39,601 nucleotides of DNA from RUG100 sp034927505 (GTDB lineage Bacteria; Bacillota; Clostridia; Peptostreptococcales; Anaerovoracaceae), in the NCBI GenBank assembly GCA_034927505.1, contig JAYFPY010000051.1, positions 1 to 39,601 of the forward strand, in the 5' to 3' direction. The position numbers and the translations under genes are program-made. Positions 22,718 to 31,388 of the stretch are shown piece by piece. Every line of letters starts with the position of its first letter. Position 1 is the first letter of the stretch. Below the pieces are notes generated by a model that was given only the letters and a program-made list of their open reading frames with translations, had not been told where the DNA came from and made no database searches.

Positions 22718-22746
22718 ATTCTAACACTTTCTCTGTTTTGTGTCAA
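22718..22746 (-). promoter_or_regulatory. fab operon promoter
   Basis: On the minus strand a consensus TTGACA (22741-22746) and TAGAAT (22718-22723) are separated by exactly 17 bp. Transcription should begin near 22711, inside the FabT-type operator, giving a leader of about 45 nt before fabK. Confidence 0.85.
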
Positions 22747-22823
22747 TAAAACGCCAATGTGACAATATGCTTATGTAATTGTTCCGGAAGTGTAATATAC
22801 TCTATGGGCGAGGTGTTTTATTT

Positions 22824-23735
22824 ATGGATCTACATTCAAAACCATTTAAAATCATTACAGCAGTCCTGCTTGTCGTTACCTTATGTTTCATGACAGCCTG
22901 TTCTTTGGACAGTGCCGGTCCGTCTGATAACGATGAGAGCAGCGGAGGCGTATCGCTGCCTGCAGACACAGAACTTGAAAGCGATCAGGTCATAGTCGAA
23001 GATATAACTGATAATAAGATCGTATACGAAAAGAACCCCGACGAAAAAACAAGACCTGCCTCTCTGGCAAAGATCCTGTCAGCCATAGTCATACTGGAGA
23101 ATACAGACGATATGGATCAAAAAGTCCAGCTGACGCAGAGCGATTACGACAGTCTGAAAAACAGCGGTATCGCCACATCCGGGTTTCTCCCCGGCGAAAA
23201 AGCCACTGTAGATGATTATCTGCACGGCATGATATTCTGTTCCGGTGCAGATGCCTGCCTTGCACTGGCTAGATATGTCGGCGGCAGCGAGACCGGATTC
23301 GTTGATATGATGAACAAAAAAGCAGATGAACTGGGCATGGAACACTCATCCTTTGGAGATCCCATCGGACTGGATTCCGATGACACATATATTACAGTAT
23401 CCGATTTTTCAAAACTGTTGAAATACGCCTTAAAAAACGATTGTTTTCGTTCTCTTTTTCAAGGCAGAAAATATACGATAAAGGCAAACAACAAAAGAAA
23501 AGCTGATGCAGTTATCACTAACGCTGTCTTCAGCCACACTGCTGCCGACACTCTTATAAAAGGAGGCAAGCTGGGGTATACTAAGCTGGGCAGGAAGAGT
23601 CTGGCTTCCAATGCAGTCATAGGCGGCCGAGAATATATCTGCATCACAGCTCATGCGGCAGAATCCATCAACGACCTGTATCCAAACATAAAGGATACCG
23701 AAAAAATATACAACGAAATCAAAGAACAGAATTAG
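22824..23735 (+). CDS. DacA-like penicillin-binding lipoprotein with altered motifs
   Basis: A 303-aa lipoprotein (lipobox M-T-A-C26) of the peptidase S11/D-alanyl-D-alanine carboxypeptidase family, expected outside the membrane trimming peptidoglycan stems. The first motif is intact (RPASLAKI, S80-x-x-K83). The second, normally S-G-N, is S140-G-A; the third, normally K-T-G, is K249-L-G followed by YT. The usual C-terminal beta domain of DacA is absent. It may be a weak enzyme or a beta-lactam/muropeptide-binding protein. The start (ATG 22824) has GAGGTG 8 bp upstream; a possible TATACT -10 lies at 22796-22801 with no good -35. It diverges from the fab operon. Confidence 0.8.
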   Translation: MDLHSKPFKIITAVLLVVTLCFMTACSLDSAGPSDNDESSGGVSLPADTELESDQVIVEDITDNKIVYEKNPDEKTRPASLAKILSAIVILENTDDMDQKVQLTQSDYDSLKNSGIATSGFLPGEKATVDDYLHGMIFCSGADACLALARYVGGSETGFVDMMNKKADELGMEHSSFGDPIGLDSDDTYITVSDFSKLLKYALKNDCFRSLFQGRKYTIKANNKRKADAVITNAVFSHTAADTLIKGGKLGYTKLGRKSLASNAVIGGREYICITAHAAESINDLYPNIKDTEKIYNEIKEQN

Positions 23736-23761
23736 GGCTGCCGCCCCGATGCCGATGTTTT

Positions 23762-25402
23762 CTATTTGTCATTTCTCAAATCGACTCTTCTCACCTTGCC
23801 GCTGATGGTCTTTGGCAGTTCCTCAACAAACTCCACGATCCTCGGACATTTGTAGTGAGCCATATGTTCCTTTGAATAGGCCATGATCTCATTTGACAAA
23901 GCCTTTGCCGGTTCAGTTCCTTCCGTCAGAACAACAGTTGCCTTTACTCGCTGCCCTCTGTTCTTGTCAGGCACGCCTGTCACCGCGCATTCAAGTATGT
24001 ACGGCAGTTCCATCAGCACAGATTCCACTTCGAAAGGTCCGACTCTGTATCCGCATGATTTGATAAGGTCATCGGTACGGCCCACATACCAGTAATATCC
24101 GTCCTCATCCATATAGGCCGTATCTCCTGTGTGGTATATGTCATCGTACCAGACATCCGAGGTCTTGTCTTCATTGCCATAGTACCCGGAAAACAGTCCA
24201 TCCGGCACTTTTTTATCAGTCCTTACGACCACTTCGCCGGTCTCTCCCTGTGCCACAGGCTGCCCTCCTGCATCGATCAGATCGATATCGTACATAGGGC
24301 TGGGCCGCCCCATGGATCCCGGCTTCGGTTCCGTGCCGAAGAGATTGCAGAGAGTCAGGGTCGTCTCGGTCTGTCCGAATCCCTCCATGATCTTCAGTCC
24401 CGTCTTGTCATAGAACTGCTGCCATACCTCTGCATTGAGAGCCTCGCCGGCAGTTGTCGCATACTGCAGATCGCAGATCCCGTACTTTGAAAGATCTCTT
24501 TTTACGAATACCCTGTAAGCCGTCGGCGGAGCGCAGAACGTGGTGATATTATATCTGCTGAAGAGAGACAGAAAGTCATGGGGAACAAAGCTTTCCATAT
24601 CATATACAAAGACCGCCGCCTCACACAGCCACTGGCCGTACAGCTTGCCCCAGAGAGCCTTGCCCCATCCTGTGTCGGAAACTGAAAAGTGTATTCCTTC
24701 CGGATCTACATGCTGCCAGTATTTGGCCGTTATATAGTGTCCCAGAGGGTATTTGAAATTATGTGTTACTATTTTCGGATATCCTGTCGTACCTGATGTG
24801 AAAAACATGAGCATAGGATCGTCGCCCTTTGTAGGCACTCTGTCCATCTTGTCGGAACATTCGGGCATTTCTTCATCAAAAGCATGCCAGCCTTCCCTGG
24901 CTGTCCCGGTCATTATCCTGACCACTCCGAAATCTTTTGCTGCCATGGCTTTCTCCGCCTCAACAGCAGCGTCATCTTCATGAGTACACACCAGCGCTGT
25001 TATGTCTCCCGCCTCAAATCTGAAAGTGAAATCCTCTTCCTTCAGCTGATGTGTGGCCGGTATAACACTAGCCCCCAGTTTGTGCAGCGCCAGTATGGCA
25101 AACCAGAACTGATAGTGTCTTTTCAGTACCAGCATTACCCTGTCGCCTTTTTTTATGCCCAGCTCTCTGAAATAATTTGCCGTCATTGTCGAGTATCTGC
25201 TCATCTCTTTGAAAGTGAAGGTTTTTTCGTTTTTGTCCTTATCCACCCAGAGCATGCACATTTTATCCGGCTCTTCCTTTGCCAGTTCGTCTACTATGTC
25301 ATAGGCAAAATTGAAATCCGCCTCGTTTTTAAATGAGATATCCGTAAGGACTCCCTTTTCGTCAAGTGTTTCATCTATATATCTTTTGCTTATCCCTATC
25401 AT
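23762..25402 (-). CDS. AMP-forming acyl-CoA synthetase (medium-chain/acetyl type)
   Basis: A 546-aa ANL-superfamily ligase that activates a carboxylic acid with ATP and joins it to CoA. It has the P-loop TSGTTGYPK (202-210), a YATTAGEALN region, EGFGQTETT, YHTGDTAYMDEDGYYWYVGR and the C-terminal catalytic Lys in KTISGKVRR. The overall pattern (VPATHQLKEEDF-like segment, HYITAKYWQ, SDTGWGKALWGKLYGQW) fits the ACSM-like/acetyl-CoA-synthetase-related group. The substrate cannot be fixed from sequence. It follows the HAD gene by 14 bp in a two-gene operon, and faces the convergent penicillin-binding-like gene across a 26-bp gap. Confidence 0.88.
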   Translation of the reverse strand: MIGISKRYIDETLDEKGVLTDISFKNEADFNFAYDIVDELAKEEPDKMCMLWVDKDKNEKTFTFKEMSRYSTMTANYFRELGIKKGDRVMLVLKRHYQFWFAILALHKLGASVIPATHQLKEEDFTFRFEAGDITALVCTHEDDAAVEAEKAMAAKDFGVVRIMTGTAREGWHAFDEEMPECSDKMDRVPTKGDDPMLMFFTSGTTGYPKIVTHNFKYPLGHYITAKYWQHVDPEGIHFSVSDTGWGKALWGKLYGQWLCEAAVFVYDMESFVPHDFLSLFSRYNITTFCAPPTAYRVFVKRDLSKYGICDLQYATTAGEALNAEVWQQFYDKTGLKIMEGFGQTETTLTLCNLFGTEPKPGSMGRPSPMYDIDLIDAGGQPVAQGETGEVVVRTDKKVPDGLFSGYYGNEDKTSDVWYDDIYHTGDTAYMDEDGYYWYVGRTDDLIKSCGYRVGPFEVESVLMELPYILECAVTGVPDKNRGQRVKATVVLTEGTEPAKALSNEIMAYSKEHMAHYKCPRIVEFVEELPKTISGKVRRVDLRNDK

Positions 25403-25416
25403 TTATTACTCCTAAC

Positions 25417-26064
25417 TTATCGAATTATATCCAGAAGATCTTCGGCTCTTTTCAGTATGTGATCCGGCGCATCATCGTCTCTGAGAGATTCTGCATCTAC
25501 TGCCTGCGCCCATCCTACCATTGCATATTCCACCTTTGCATTTCTTGCACATCGGAGATCGAACATGGAATCACCTATCATTATACTTTCTCCGGGCCGC
25601 GAATCAAGTTTTTTCAGGGCGATATTTATAGGCTCCGGATCCGGTTTGTATTTTGTACAGTCTTCCATGGTGACTATCTTGTCAAAATACCTTTCAAGGC
25701 CGTATTTTTTCATCCCCCGTTCAGTTGTGGGACGCAGTCTGGATGTCACCAGGCCGGTTTTCAGATCCCGGTCTTTAAGGCCGATCAAAGTTTCTTCAAT
25801 GCCCGGAAACAGTTCAATGAGATCTTCATAGTGTTCATACTGATAACTCCTGTAGATGTCTACTGCCTTTTTCGCCGGAACATCCGGGAACGCCTTTTCC
25901 ATAGATGTTACCAGCGGCTCTCCAAATGTCTTGAATATTTCTGCATCGCTGCCGTCTCTGCCTGTCAGCTCATTGTATGTATATTGCCACGATCTATATA
26001 TAACATCGTTTGTGTCCATGACCGTGCCGTCAAAGTCGAACAGTACTGTATTAATTCTGCCCAT
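25417..26064 (-). CDS. HAD-family phosphatase (PpaX/phosphoglycolate phosphatase-like)
   Basis: A 215-aa haloacid-dehalogenase hydrolase with VLFDFDGTVMDT (nucleophile and acid Asp), VTSRLR (motif II Thr/Ser), a Lys in TKYKPDPEPI and GDSMFDLRCARNA (motif IV). The alpha-helical cap between motifs I and II fits the phosphoglycolate-phosphatase/PpaX subgroup, and the length is close to PpaX (about 216 aa). ATG 26064 has AAGGAGG 6 bp upstream; an in-frame ATG at 26103 is too close to the promoter. It is the first gene of an operon with the acyl-CoA synthetase. Confidence 0.88.
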   Translation of the reverse strand: MGRINTVLFDFDGTVMDTNDVIYRSWQYTYNELTGRDGSDAEIFKTFGEPLVTSMEKAFPDVPAKKAVDIYRSYQYEHYEDLIELFPGIEETLIGLKDRDLKTGLVTSRLRPTTERGMKKYGLERYFDKIVTMEDCTKYKPDPEPINIALKKLDSRPGESIMIGDSMFDLRCARNAKVEYAMVGWAQAVDAESLRDDDAPDHILKRAEDLLDIIR

Positions 26065-26093
26065 GGCTTTCCTCCTTAAAATCAACGAATTAC

Positions 26094-26122
26094 ATTTTAC
26101 CATTCAAAAGGCTGTTTTGCAA
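26094..26122 (-). promoter_or_regulatory. Promoter of the HAD/acyl-CoA synthetase operon
   Basis: TTGCAA (26117-26122) and TAAAAT (26094-26099) on the minus strand are 17 bp apart and lie directly behind the catalase terminator. Confidence 0.7.
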
Positions 26123-26128
26123 TAAAAT

Positions 26129-26168
26129 AGAGCTCATGGGCGTATTCTTGCGAATACCCACGAGCTCT
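26129..26168 (-). terminator. Catalase terminator
   Basis: A long, nearly perfect hairpin: AGAGCTC, TGGG and GTATTC on one side pair with GAATAC, CCCA and GAGCTCT on the other, around a TTGC loop. ATTTTATT follows on the minus strand. It ends catalase transcription just before the next promoter. Confidence 0.85.
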
Positions 26169-26203
26169 GTTCTTTTCATTCTTCGGATCTTATGGCCTCT
26201 ACA

Positions 26204-27721
26204 TCATCCCTCTATATCAGCCGTAGCTTTTATGAGAGCAGCATGGTCGCCTTCTGCCAGTTTCTTCACTTTGGCTATATCAAGGCCCATGGCTGCTGTG
26301 ATCCTTTTGCCGTAGTCCTCATCAGCCCAGAAACAATGTACTGCGTGTCTGTATTTGATATTGTCGCAGCACGGTCCTATGTTCCTTGCAGTGTTTTCTA
26401 TTAGCAGTTTTTTCTTGTCTTCCGTCATGACTCTGTACAGGTCGCCGCCTGCTCTGAAATTGTCATCTGTGGGATCGTCGCCGGGATCGTATCTCCACAT
26501 TGCGCCTTCTATATCCAGAGGCGGCTCCATTACCTCAGGCTGAGCTGTCCAGTATCCGGGAGAGTTCGGGGTGTAAGCCGGTGCATCCCCGTAGTTGTCG
26601 TCAGTTCTCATTGCACCGTCTCTGTGGTAATCTGCAACTTTTGCATTCTTGGCCTGGTTTACCGGGATCATATTGTGATTTACTCCCAGCCTGTATCGCT
26701 GTGCGTCTCCGTAAACAAACAGTCTGCCCTGAAGAAATTTGTCCGGCGAAAAGCCAATGCCCGGTACCACATGGGCCGGCGTGAATGCCGCCTGTTCCAC
26801 TTCTGCATAGTAGTTTTCCGGCCATCTGTTCAATTCCACTTCACCCACTTCGATCAGAGGAAATTCTTTATGTTTCCAGATCTTTGTAATGTCGAAAGGA
26901 TTTTCATAATGTTTTTTTGCCTGCTCCTCAGTCATTACCTGTATATACATGGTCCATTTTGGATAGTCTCCCTTTTCAATGGCCATGAACAGATCTCTGC
27001 CGGAACTCTCTCTGTCTTCCGCGCATATCTTCGCAGCTTCCTCGTCGGTCAGGTTCTTTATTCCCTGCTGAGTGAGGAAATGGAATTTTACCCAGATCCT
27101 TTCGTTCTTATCATTATACATCGAGTATGTGTGCTCACCGAAGAAATGCATATGTCTGAACCCGTCAGGTATACCTCTGTCAGACATTACAATAGTCCTC
27201 TGATGGAATGTTTCCGGCAGCAGTGTCCAGAAATCCCAGTTGTTCTGAGCCGAACGCATTCCCGTCCTCGGGTCTCTTTTTACTGCCCGGTTCAGATCCG
27301 GAAAGTTGTGAACATCTCTCACGAAGAATGTAGGCGTATTGTTTCCCACCATGTCCCAGTTTCCTTCTTCGGTGTAGAATTTACACGCTACGCCTCTAAT
27401 ATCTCTTTCTGCATCGGCTGCGCCCCGTTCTCCCGCAACCGTTGAGAATCTTATGAACAGATCGGTCTTCTTCCCGATTTTCGAAAACAGATCCGCCTTT
27501 GTGTATTTAGTGATATCGTGTGTTACCGTGAATGTTCCGTAAGCTCCCCAGCCCTTGGCATGCATCCTTCTTTCCGGGATCACTTCCCTGTCAAAATGGG
27601 CCAGTTTTTCCAAAAGCCACACGTCCTGCATCATTACCGGTCCTCTTGGCCCCGCCGTAATGCTGTGTTCATTGTTTTCGACCGGTGCCCCTACCTCATT
27701 GGTCAGTTTTTTATTATCCAT
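26204..27721 (-). CDS. katA: Haem catalase
   Basis: A 505-aa monofunctional catalase that converts hydrogen peroxide to water and oxygen. It has the catalytic His54 (ERRMHAKG), Asn127 (MVGNNTPTFF) and the haem-ligand Tyr in RLFVYGDAQRYRLG (about 337). The ITKYTKADLFSKIGKKTDLF segment matches the small-subunit catalases of Bacillus KatA type. Around the active site it reads HAKGWGAYGTF, where Ser or Ala is more usual than Trp. The start has GGAGG 6 bp upstream and the gene is flanked by its own terminator, so it is monocistronic. Haem catalase suggests real exposure to oxygen or peroxide in this organism. Confidence 0.95.
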   Translation of the reverse strand: MDNKKLTNEVGAPVENNEHSITAGPRGPVMMQDVWLLEKLAHFDREVIPERRMHAKGWGAYGTFTVTHDITKYTKADLFSKIGKKTDLFIRFSTVAGERGAADAERDIRGVACKFYTEEGNWDMVGNNTPTFFVRDVHNFPDLNRAVKRDPRTGMRSAQNNWDFWTLLPETFHQRTIVMSDRGIPDGFRHMHFFGEHTYSMYNDKNERIWVKFHFLTQQGIKNLTDEEAAKICAEDRESSGRDLFMAIEKGDYPKWTMYIQVMTEEQAKKHYENPFDITKIWKHKEFPLIEVGEVELNRWPENYYAEVEQAAFTPAHVVPGIGFSPDKFLQGRLFVYGDAQRYRLGVNHNMIPVNQAKNAKVADYHRDGAMRTDDNYGDAPAYTPNSPGYWTAQPEVMEPPLDIEGAMWRYDPGDDPTDDNFRAGGDLYRVMTEDKKKLLIENTARNIGPCCDNIKYRHAVHCFWADEDYGKRITAAMGLDIAKVKKLAEGDHAALIKATADIEG

Positions 27722-27765
27722 TCCGTTACCTCCTTGCGTATGGTTTCCCGATTCTTCTGTCTATT

Positions 27766-27774
27766 ATGATAACA
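27766..27774 (-). promoter_or_regulatory. Possible catalase promoter (extended -10)
   Basis: The minus strand reads TGTTATCAT, an extended -10 (TGN-TATCAT), about 45 bp before the catalase start. The -35 is weak. A nearby TTATCATAAT could be part of a PerR-like site, but a full palindrome is not visible. Confidence 0.35.
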
Positions 27775-27814
27775 TATTTGCGGACCATTTACATTATCTT
27801 CAGCAAAACCGCAT

Positions 27815-27846
27815 ATAAAAACAGAGAGCAGTAAAACTGCCCTCTG
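27815..27846 (-). terminator. Terminator after the decarboxylase beta subunit gene
   Basis: On the minus strand CAGAGGGCAG pairs with CTGCTCTCTG around TTTTA and is followed by TTTTTAT, a clear rho-independent terminator 15 bp after the stop codon. Confidence 0.85.
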
Positions 27847-27861
27847 AAAATAACTACCCGA

Positions 27862-29001
27862 TCATCCGAACATTGACAACATTACCGATGCGGCTACTGC
27901 CGATCCTATAACTCCTGCCACGTTAGGTCCCATCGCATGCATCAGCAGGAAGTTTGATGGATTCTCAGCCTGTCCCACTTTCTGCGATACTCTTGCTGCC
28001 ATAGGCACTGCGGATACGCCCGCCGAACCTATCAGCGGATTGATCTTTCCGCCGGTCAGAGCATTCATCAGTTTTCCAATGAGGACGCCGCCTGCTGTGC
28101 CTACTGCAAACGCAAGCACGCCCAGTATAACGATCTTTATTGTATCCATTACCAGGAACGTAGGTCCCTGTGCCGAAGCTCCAACTGCAAGCCCCAGCAG
28201 GATCGTAACTATATTGATCAGAGAATTCGCAACTGTATCAGACAGTCTGAGAGTTCTTCCCGATTCTTTGAACAGGTTGCCCAGCATCAGCATACCGATC
28301 AGAGGAGCAGCTGCAGGAAGCAGCAGTACTACTACGATAGTTACCATGATAGGAAAGAGGATCTTTTCTCTCTGTGAAACAGGACGAAGCTGTTCCATCT
28401 TTATGACTCTTTCCTTCTTAGTGGTCAGCGCCTTCATTATAGGCGGCTGTATTACCGGAACCAGCGCCATATATGAATATGCCGCGACAGCTACCGCACC
28501 CAGCAGTTCCGGCGCCAGTTTCTGCGTCAGATATATCGCCGTAGGTCCGTCCGCACCTCCGATGATCCCGATGGAAGCCGCACCCTGTGCGCTAAATCCG
28601 AGAATTATTGCCATGAAGAATGCGAAAAATATTCCCAACTGCGCCGCTGCACCCATTACCAGCGATTTCGGATTGGCAATGAGCGGACCAAAGTCTGTCA
28701 TCGACCCTACACCCATAAATATCAGCGACGGCAACAGAGGTTTCAAGTAGTAGAATATACTCAGGATCCCCCAATCCGCCAGATCTGTGCCTGCGGCCAC
28801 GTGAGCTGTAAATATACCGGTTATCGGCAAGTTGGAAAGCAACATACCGAATCCAATAGGAACAAGCAGCAGAGGTTCGAATCCCCTGTTGATCGCAAGA
28901 TACAGGAACAGGATGGAAACGCAGATCATTATAGCCGATCTGAAATCCATATGCACGATCCCCATGTCTTTTGCGAAATTTACTAATGTATCCAGCAACA
29001 T
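27862..29001 (-). CDS. Na+-translocating decarboxylase beta subunit
   Basis: A 379-aa integral membrane protein of the OadB/GcdB/MmdB family, which couples decarboxylation of a biotin-bound carboxyl group to sodium export. It has the ion-site loop IIGGADGPTAIYLTQ (D151) and the second conserved helix PLIGSAGVSAVPMAARVSQ with LLMHAMGPNVAGVIGS near the C-terminus. Many helices are visible. No carboxyltransferase (alpha), gamma or biotin-carrier gene is adjacent, so the substrate cannot be assigned; partners must lie elsewhere. AAAGGAG lies 7 bp before the ATG. It has its own promoter and terminator. Confidence 0.92.
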   Translation of the reverse strand: MLLDTLVNFAKDMGIVHMDFRSAIMICVSILFLYLAINRGFEPLLLVPIGFGMLLSNLPITGIFTAHVAAGTDLADWGILSIFYYLKPLLPSLIFMGVGSMTDFGPLIANPKSLVMGAAAQLGIFFAFFMAIILGFSAQGAASIGIIGGADGPTAIYLTQKLAPELLGAVAVAAYSYMALVPVIQPPIMKALTTKKERVIKMEQLRPVSQREKILFPIMVTIVVVLLLPAAAPLIGMLMLGNLFKESGRTLRLSDTVANSLINIVTILLGLAVGASAQGPTFLVMDTIKIVILGVLAFAVGTAGGVLIGKLMNALTGGKINPLIGSAGVSAVPMAARVSQKVGQAENPSNFLLMHAMGPNVAGVIGSAVAASVMLSMFG

Positions 29002-29059
29002 CTCGATTTCTCCTTTTTTTCATCAACTGCAAGTGCCGATTAATTTCGACACCGTTAAG

Positions 29060-29088
29060 ATATTAACACAATAAACTGACAATTTCAA
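29060..29088 (-). promoter_or_regulatory. Promoter of the decarboxylase beta subunit gene
   Basis: TTGAAA (29083-29088) and TAATAT (29060-29065) on the minus strand are separated by 17 bp. Confidence 0.65.
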
Positions 29089-29132
29089 TGAAATATGAGT
29101 ATTAATACTGTATACATCACGGTATACAATCC

Positions 29133-31382
29133 TTACTTCTTTTTCATTGTCAAAGATATCTTTCCCTTTTCCCTGTCGATATCTATTATCCTTACATTTA
29201 CAGTATCTCCCACAGATACTACATCCATGGGATGCGACACATATTTGTCCGACAGCTGCGATATATGCACCAGTCCGTCGTTCTTTACTCCCACATCCAC
29301 AAAAGCTCCGAAATCGACCACATTCCTGACAGTGCCGGTCATTTCCATGCCCGGTTCCATATCGTCTATGGACTTTACATCGTTCCTGAATACGACTCCG
29401 GGAGCATCTTCTCTGGGGTCTCGTCCCGGTTTTTTTATTTCATCAACAATGTCACGCAGAGTAGGAACGCCGATATCAAGATCGGCAGCCAGTTTTTCAA
29501 CTGCTTTTTTCAGATCCTTCTTCGGATCATCCGGTTTTTGGTTCAGTTCTTTCAGCGCATCCAGCCCTTTGACTCTCTTTTTTGGAACTTCCTTTTTGTT
29601 TTCCGGAGCATACATCCGGCATATACGTTCCTCGATATCGCCGGCGTTGCCGATAGAATCCCTGTCTATATCCAGTTTGTCCAGCAGCGCCCTTGCGGCT
29701 TTGTATGATTCCGGATGTACGCTGGTCCCGTCAAGAGGATCTTTCCCCTCTGATATCCTCATAAATCCTGCGCACTGATCGTAAGCTTTCGGACCCAGTC
29801 TGGCAACTTTCTTCAGCTCTGTCCGGCTGGTGAACCGGCCGTTTTTCTCACGGAATTCTACGATGTTTTTGGCTATGGCTCCGTTGATCCCGGCAATATG
29901 CGACAGCAGAGAAGGACTGGCTGTATTCAGGTCTACGCCGACTCTGTTCACACAGTTCTCCACCACATTGTCCAGCTCGCCTTCCAGCAGTTTCTGATTT
30001 ATGTCATGTTGATACTGACCCACGCCTATGCTTTTGATCGGCACCTTTACCAGTTCGGCCAGCGGATCCTGGAGACGTCTTCCCAGAGACATGGCGCCTC
30101 TTGTAGTCACATCCAGATCCGGATATTCTTCGGCAGCAAGTTTGCTGGCAGAATACACCGACGCCCCGGCTTCGTTTACGATGGTATATTTGATATCCAT
30201 CCCGGTCTTTTTGATAAAGCCGGCAACGATTTCTTCAGTTTCTCGGCCTCCGGTCCCGTTCCCTATTACTATAGTATTTATTTTGTATTTGTCCGCCAGC
30301 TTTTTCAGAGTGGCTTCCGTTCCTTTTACATCTCTTCTGGGCTGAGTCGGATAGACCGTGGTATAAGCCAGCAGCTTTCCCGTCTCATTCAGCACGGCGA
30401 CCTTGCATCCCGTTCTGTAGCCCGGGTCGATACTGATTATCCTTGTTCCTTTTACCGGCGGCACCATGAGAAGGCTCTCCGTGTTCTTTCCGAAGATCTT
30501 CACCGCTTCGGCTTCGGCCCTCTCCGTGAGCATACTGCGCATTTCCCTCTGCAGAGAAGGCGCTGTCAGTCTCTTGTATGAATCTTCTATAGTGGATCCC
30601 AGCAACGGTTTGAAAACCGATCTGTCATTGATGATCACAGCCTTTGATATCTCATCTTTGATGATATCGTCCGGCGCATCCACCTTGACCTTCAGTTTCT
30701 TTTCATTTTCTCCACGATTTATTGCCAGCACCCGATGATTCGGTATCTTGCTGATTTTTTCACTATATTCATAGTACTGCTCGTACACTGTCTTTTCTTC
30801 CGGATCGGCTGCTTCTGATACAATGATCCCCGATGCCAGTGTTTTTTCTCTGGCCATCTGTGTCAGTTCGGTATCATCGGCAATGTTCTCGGCAATGATA
30901 TCGCATGCGCCTTCCAGCGCGGCAGTTTCATCTTCTACGTTTTCACTGATAAATCCCTTTGCATACTCCTCAGGCAGACCGCTTTCTTCTTTCTGCTCCA
31001 TGATCATATCCGCAAGAGGTCCCAGTCCTTTTTCTCTCGCCTTGGCTGCTCTGGTAGTTTTTTTCTGCTTGTATGGTTTGTACAGGTCCTCTACCCTCTG
31101 CAGCACCTCAGCTGAAACGATGTCCTGCTTCAGTTCTGCTGTCAGTTTCCCCTGTTCTTCTATCAGGCGCAGCACTTCTTCTTTTCGCTCTTCCAGACTG
31201 CGAAGATAAGTCAGCTTTTCTCCCAGGTCTCTCAGTTCCACATCTGACATCCCTCCGGTGACTTCTTTTCTGTACCTGGCAATAAAAGGGATGGTGTTCC
31301 CGTCATCGATAAGGCTGACAGTCTTTTCCACCATCTCTTTTTGAAGATGCAGATCTGCTGCGATTTTTTCTGTTATATTCAT
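29133..31382 (-). CDS. tex: Tex family RNA-binding transcription accessory protein
   Basis: A 749-aa protein of the Tex family, linked to transcription and ribosome-related processes. The N-terminal helical region has IPFIARYRKEVTGGM, typical of Tex. A YqgF-like domain begins at RIISIDPGYRTGCKVAVLNETGK (about 320). Helix-hairpin-helix motifs follow (LLSHIAGINGAIAKNIVEFREKNG and KKVARLGPKAYDQCAGF), and the last 75 residues are an S1 RNA-binding domain (GTVRNVVDFGAFVDVGVKNDGLVHIS). Its length is close to the usual 720-780 aa. It follows prfB by 6 bp with AGAAGGA as a weak Shine-Dalgarno. Confidence 0.95.
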   Translation of the reverse strand: MNITEKIAADLHLQKEMVEKTVSLIDDGNTIPFIARYRKEVTGGMSDVELRDLGEKLTYLRSLEERKEEVLRLIEEQGKLTAELKQDIVSAEVLQRVEDLYKPYKQKKTTRAAKAREKGLGPLADMIMEQKEESGLPEEYAKGFISENVEDETAALEGACDIIAENIADDTELTQMAREKTLASGIIVSEAADPEEKTVYEQYYEYSEKISKIPNHRVLAINRGENEKKLKVKVDAPDDIIKDEISKAVIINDRSVFKPLLGSTIEDSYKRLTAPSLQREMRSMLTERAEAEAVKIFGKNTESLLMVPPVKGTRIISIDPGYRTGCKVAVLNETGKLLAYTTVYPTQPRRDVKGTEATLKKLADKYKINTIVIGNGTGGRETEEIVAGFIKKTGMDIKYTIVNEAGASVYSASKLAAEEYPDLDVTTRGAMSLGRRLQDPLAELVKVPIKSIGVGQYQHDINQKLLEGELDNVVENCVNRVGVDLNTASPSLLSHIAGINGAIAKNIVEFREKNGRFTSRTELKKVARLGPKAYDQCAGFMRISEGKDPLDGTSVHPESYKAARALLDKLDIDRDSIGNAGDIEERICRMYAPENKKEVPKKRVKGLDALKELNQKPDDPKKDLKKAVEKLAADLDIGVPTLRDIVDEIKKPGRDPREDAPGVVFRNDVKSIDDMEPGMEMTGTVRNVVDFGAFVDVGVKNDGLVHISQLSDKYVSHPMDVVSVGDTVNVRIIDIDREKGKISLTMKKK

Positions 31383-31388
31383 ATTTGA

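Noticed and set aside
29099..29128. Terminator for tex from the palindrome GTATTAATAC and the TGTATAC/GTATACA hairpin
   Set aside because: Stems are short, AT-rich and not followed by a T-run; they could be operators for the next gene, but the support is weak.
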